NCBI RefSeq assembly: GCF_030824435.1
Contig: NZ_JAVBXS010000105.1
Location: forward strand, 1-64,000
Direction: 5' to 3'
Source of the DNA: Rheinheimera sp.
GTDB taxonomy: Bacteria; Pseudomonadota; Gammaproteobacteria; Enterobacterales; Alteromonadaceae
Length of the DNA stretch: 64,000 nucleotides
Shown: positions 60,925 to 64,000 of the stretch, in pieces
Numbering within the stretch: position 1 is the first letter of the stretch
Layout: every line of letters begins with the position of its first letter
Translations under genes and position numbers: made by a program
The notes under the pieces: model-generated
What the model was told of the DNA's origin: nothing
The model's input: only the letters and a program-made list of their open reading frames with translations
Database searches by the model: none

Positions 60925-60984
60925 GTCATTAAGCAAAGATTGATCAAGCAAGCTGTGATTGAGCAAACCGTGATTCAACATGCT
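60925..60984. repeat. Four-unit degenerate 15-bp tandem repeat upstream of recC
   Basis: Units start at 60925, 60940, 60955 and 60970 with consensus GTGATTAAGCAAGCT; flanking 15-mers at 60910 and 60985 show weak similarity. The period and the TTGANNAARC core recall the array after tamB (6589-6663). The array lies in the 252-base gap between the TPR-GGDEF gene and recC. Function unknown. Confidence 0.6.
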
Positions 60985-61062
60985 TTCATTGGTCCTGTTG
61001 CCAGCTGCGAAAACACTCAGCAGCACAGGAGCAAAGAACACAGCCCGCAGTTGCCGGACCTG

Positions 61063-62985
61063 TTAACTGACAATAACCCTGTTGCGGCCGTTGGCTTTGG
61101 CCTGATAAAGACCGGCATCGGCGCGGCTCATCACTTCACGGACATCTTCCTGCCGGCCGGCCTGTGTGACCCCGATACTGATACTGATCTGTATCTGCGG
61201 ATAACCATTAAAACGTAAAGCGTTGACAGATAAACGCAACAGCTCTGCCACTTCAGTGGCACCCGCCAGATCGGTATTGGGTAATACCACTAAAAATTCT
61301 TCACCGCCGGTGCGGCCAATGCGGTCTTGTATCCTGAGCTGATGTTTTAACATAGCTGCGGTTTGTACCAGCACCTGATCCCCGGCATCGTGGCCGTAAT
61401 TGTCATTACATTGTTTAAAATAATCAATATCAATCAATAACAAACACCAGTTTTGCCTGTTATCCTGCGCTTGTTGCCTGACTTGCGCTGCAAACCATAA
61501 AATGCTGCGTCTGTTGGCAACCTGAGTCAGTTCATCTGTCATGGCCAGCCGGTGTAACAGCCTGTTACGCTGGATTTGTGAAATGGCATAAAACAGGGCT
61601 ATTAAGGCCAGAATAATAAAAAGGGCAATGGCGATATACTGCCAGCGCTGCGCCGACTCCAGCACCTGCAGCTGCTGCGCCGTCAGTTGATTTTCGGCTT
61701 TTAGCTGGCTGTTTTTTTCATCTTTTAATTCGGTGTCAAACTGATAACGCAATAAAGATTCCCGTTGTTTTTTTGCCAGTGAATTCAGTTCATCTTCCAG
61801 GTTTTTGGCTTGCAACAACTGTTGATAAGCCCGGTTAAAATCACCTGACTGCGCCAGCGCTTTAGACCAGGATCTGTGTAACCACATGGAATAACGCGGA
61901 TTTTCCAACGCAGAGATCAGCTGCGCTGCCTCGGTAAATTTTTCAAGTGCTTCGGCAATTTTACCTGTACCTGCCAAAGCTTCCGCCTGATACAACACAA
62001 AAAGCTCTGCATTCACCACTTTTTCACCGCCGCCCTGCTGCTGGTACTGCAGCAGTTGCTGATCAATCTTTGCCGAAAGTTCCAGACTTTCGCTATAGCG
62101 CTCCTGCTGATTGGCAACCCACATTAAGTCAACATCAGTTGCAATGGCATACAAGGGCTCACCAATTTGCTGGTACAGCAGTTTGGTGCGCTCCAGCAAC
62201 TGCCTGGCAACCTCAGGCTTACCGGTTTCACCATAAACAAAAGCTTTTTGCTGCAACAAAAACCCCAGCCGGTATTTATCACCAGGGGCAGCAAACTCTT
62301 TTTCACTCAGTTCCAGATACTCCAGCGCTTTGTCGTATTCGCCCATACGGCGAAACGAAATGGCAATATTTTCCACCGAAGCGCCAATGCCATAACGGTT
62401 GCCGAGTTTTTTGTACAACTGATGAGCTTCAAACAACAACACCAGTGCATCGGCATGTTCACCACGACTGGATCTAAGTTCAGCATAATAAGACAAAGCC
62501 TGGGCTTTGGTTAATGGATCTTCACTACGTGCGGCAAGGGCTACCGCTTGTTGTAAATCAGCATCCTGCTCTATCAGCTGATTTTTATTGCTGTGATGAT
62601 AAGCACGGCATAAATAAAAATGCGTCAGGCTGACCATGTCCTGATTCAGGCTTGTGTCATGTAAAAACTGATTGGCATAAACAATGCCCTGATCGGGCCT
62701 GTCGTAAAAGTCGGCGCTGCACTGCTCCCGTTTTAGCCTTAACTGGCGTTGCGGATCATTAACAGGCACCGCGGCTTTGAGCTGTTTCATAAAATCGTCA
62801 ATCGCAGCTCTGTCGGTAAAAACCAAATCACCATTGTCGAGCTGGTTTATCAGCTGGTCAAATAACACAGTATCAGCAGCAAACAGTTGAAAACTGCCAC
62901 AGGTCAAAGCAACACTGCACAAAACGCCAGACATGCAGCGCCAAAAGCCAGCTTTGCCGGGGCTACTGATATTGTTTTCCTGCAA
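61063..62985 (-). CDS. TPR-GGDEF diguanylate cyclase, membrane-anchored
   Basis: It would make cyclic di-GMP. A signal anchor (to ~residue 37) leads to about 380 periplasmic residues of helical TPR-like repeats (AQALSYYAELRSSRGEHADAL, EYDKALEYLELSEKEF). A membrane helix (IAIALFIILALIALFYAISQ) and a cytosolic GGDEF domain follow. The active site is GGEEF near residue 560, and RIQD five residues before it is a complete RxxD inhibitory site. I chose TTG 62985 (GGAGG five bases upstream) over TTG 62997. It begins 21 bases after the galE stop and is probably co-transcribed with it. Ligand unknown. Confidence 0.9.
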   Translation of the reverse strand: MQENNISSPGKAGFWRCMSGVLCSVALTCGSFQLFAADTVLFDQLINQLDNGDLVFTDRAAIDDFMKQLKAAVPVNDPQRQLRLKREQCSADFYDRPDQGIVYANQFLHDTSLNQDMVSLTHFYLCRAYHHSNKNQLIEQDADLQQAVALAARSEDPLTKAQALSYYAELRSSRGEHADALVLLFEAHQLYKKLGNRYGIGASVENIAISFRRMGEYDKALEYLELSEKEFAAPGDKYRLGFLLQQKAFVYGETGKPEVARQLLERTKLLYQQIGEPLYAIATDVDLMWVANQQERYSESLELSAKIDQQLLQYQQQGGGEKVVNAELFVLYQAEALAGTGKIAEALEKFTEAAQLISALENPRYSMWLHRSWSKALAQSGDFNRAYQQLLQAKNLEDELNSLAKKQRESLLRYQFDTELKDEKNSQLKAENQLTAQQLQVLESAQRWQYIAIALFIILALIALFYAISQIQRNRLLHRLAMTDELTQVANRRSILWFAAQVRQQAQDNRQNWCLLLIDIDYFKQCNDNYGHDAGDQVLVQTAAMLKHQLRIQDRIGRTGGEEFLVVLPNTDLAGATEVAELLRLSVNALRFNGYPQIQISISIGVTQAGRQEDVREVMSRADAGLYQAKANGRNRVIVS

Positions 62986-63006
62986 ATAAACCTCCAACTC
63001 GGACTT

Positions 63007-64000
63007 TTAACTGCAATAACCATCCGGATTTTGTTGTTGCCAACGCCAGGCGTCACGCACCATGTCTGCCAGATCACGTTCAGCTTTCCAGCCAAATAAT
63101 TGCAGGGCAAGTCTGGCGTCCGCATAACATGTGCCTATGTCGCCGGGCCGGCGCGCCACAATTTGATAAGGCACTGCCACCTGATTGATCTCACTGAAAG
63201 CTTTGACCATTTGCAACACACTGTAACCCTGGCCTGTGCCAAGATTCACCGCCACTAAACCGGCTTGCTGCTGCAAATATTGCAACGCCTTTACATGGCC
63301 ATCCGCCAGGTCCATTACATGAATATAATCGCGTACACCTGTGCCATCCGGCGTTGCATAATCATCACCAAACACCGATAGCTTTGCTCTTTTACCTACC
63401 GCAACCTGACTGATAAAAGGCATCAGATTATTCGGGATACCGTTGGGGTTTTCACCAATCAGGCCGCTGGGATGAGCACCAACAGGATTAAAATAACGTA
63501 ATACCGCAATACGCCACTGCGGATCAGATGCCTGCAGATCAGCCAGTATATATTCCAGCATCAGCTTACTCTGGCCATAAGGATTGGTCGCTGAGCGCGG
63601 CGCGTCTTCACAAATAGGCATTTTTTGTGCGTCACCGTACACAGTGGCAGACGAGCTGAACACCAGCTGCTTCACGCCATGACGGGCCATCACACGGCAT
63701 AAAGTGACAGTACCTGCAACATTATTGTCATAATATTCAAGTGGTTTTTCAGTCGACTCGCCGACGGCTTTTAAACCGGCAAAATGCACCACTGCGCTGA
63801 TCTGATGTGTGTTAAACACATGTTCCAGCGCAGCTTCATCACGGATATCAGCCTGCACAAAAGGAATACTGCGACCACAAATTTGTGCAACACGCTCCAG
63901 CGCCTGAGGCTGCGAATTACTGAAATTATCCAGTGCCAGCACCTCAAAACCTGCTTCCAGCAGACATATGGCCGTGTGAGAGGCGATATATCCGGCCCCA
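63007..64000 (-). CDS. galE: UDP-glucose 4-epimerase GalE (N-terminus cut by window edge)
   Basis: GalE interconverts UDP-glucose and UDP-galactose with bound NAD+, supplying galactose donors for glycans. The frame runs to the window end, so only roughly ten N-terminal residues are missing. The dinucleotide loop reads GAGYIASH, with Ala in place of the usual last Gly. The active-site YGQSK lies after SATNPYGQ, and FSSSATVYG precedes it. Conserved ALRYFNPVGAHPSG and the GTGQGYSVLQMV regions identify GalE. It starts the operon with the TPR-GGDEF gene and could serve the polysaccharide locus 15 kb away. Confidence 0.93.
   Translation of the reverse strand, partial: GAGYIASHTAICLLEAGFEVLALDNFSNSQPQALERVAQICGRSIPFVQADIRDEAALEHVFNTHQISAVVHFAGLKAVGESTEKPLEYYDNNVAGTVTLCRVMARHGVKQLVFSSSATVYGDAQKMPICEDAPRSATNPYGQSKLMLEYILADLQASDPQWRIAVLRYFNPVGAHPSGLIGENPNGIPNNLMPFISQVAVGKRAKLSVFGDDYATPDGTGVRDYIHVMDLADGHVKALQYLQQQAGLVAVNLGTGQGYSVLQMVKAFSEINQVAVPYQIVARRPGDIGTCYADARLALQLFGWKAERDLADMVRDAWRWQQQNPDGYCS

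Noticed and set aside
61947-62477. 176-codon open frame antisense to the TPR region of the cyclase gene
   Set aside because: Composition (Gln, Cys, His rich) is that of a shadow frame and the opposite strand is clearly coding.

Overview
The window is a stretch of chromosome from a gammaproteobacterium, most likely an Alteromonadales or Rheinheimera-like marine/freshwater genus. This rests on gene content and order: trxB-aat-bpt-infA, clpSA divergent from cspD, a monomeric NADP isocitrate dehydrogenase, mnmA-hflD-purB, tamAB and recCBD, plus a leucine dehydrogenase and an S9 peptidase. It is an inference; no rRNA is present to confirm it. I see no tRNA or rRNA genes, insertion sequences, prophage or CRISPR arrays. 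Coding density is high and both ends cut through genes.

Left part (1-16.1 kb): the C-terminal end of an SMC/MukB-like coiled-coil ATPase, then tamA-tamB (outer-membrane autotransporter/lipid transport), cmoM (tRNA wobble-uridine methylation) divergent from elyC (envelope DUF218 protein), a Nif3-like protein in an operon with a glycosyltransferase, a hemolysin-III-like membrane protein, a secreted subtilisin-like protease and a large two-component sensor kinase with a periplasmic beta-propeller.

Central housekeeping part (16.2-34.2 kb): trxB, the N-degron genes aat, bpt, clpA and clpS around infA, cspD, icd, nudJ-mnmA-hflD-purB, roxA, a DUF4826-type protein, a leucine dehydrogenase and a secreted S9 peptidase.

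Surface polysaccharide region (34.2-48.5 kb): a second DUF218 protein, wecC, a minus-strand operon (GT4, wecG, GT2, Wzz-like, Wzy/ligase-like, Wzx), a plus-strand operon (wecA, second Wzx, nitroreductase-like protein, polysaccharide pyruvyl transferase) and uppP. WecA, WecG and WecC together predict a glycan that starts GlcNAc-ManNAcA on undecaprenyl phosphate, as in enterobacterial common antigen. uppP would recycle the lipid carrier.

Right part (48.7-64 kb): an M24 peptidase divergent from a LysR regulator, the recC-recB-recD operon, a TPR-GGDEF diguanylate cyclase and galE (cut by the window edge), all but lysR on the minus strand.

The least expected signals are non-coding or at gene starts. 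They include two 15-bp-period intergenic repeat arrays (after tamB and before recC), a highly folded purB-roxA gap that could be a small RNA, an 11-bp inverted repeat bracketing the wecC promoter, a 9-bp tandem repeat inside the sensor kinase, and a possible AUU start for tamA. No complete, clearly new multi-gene system is visible; the truncated SMC-like ATPase at the left edge is the best pointer to one outside the window.
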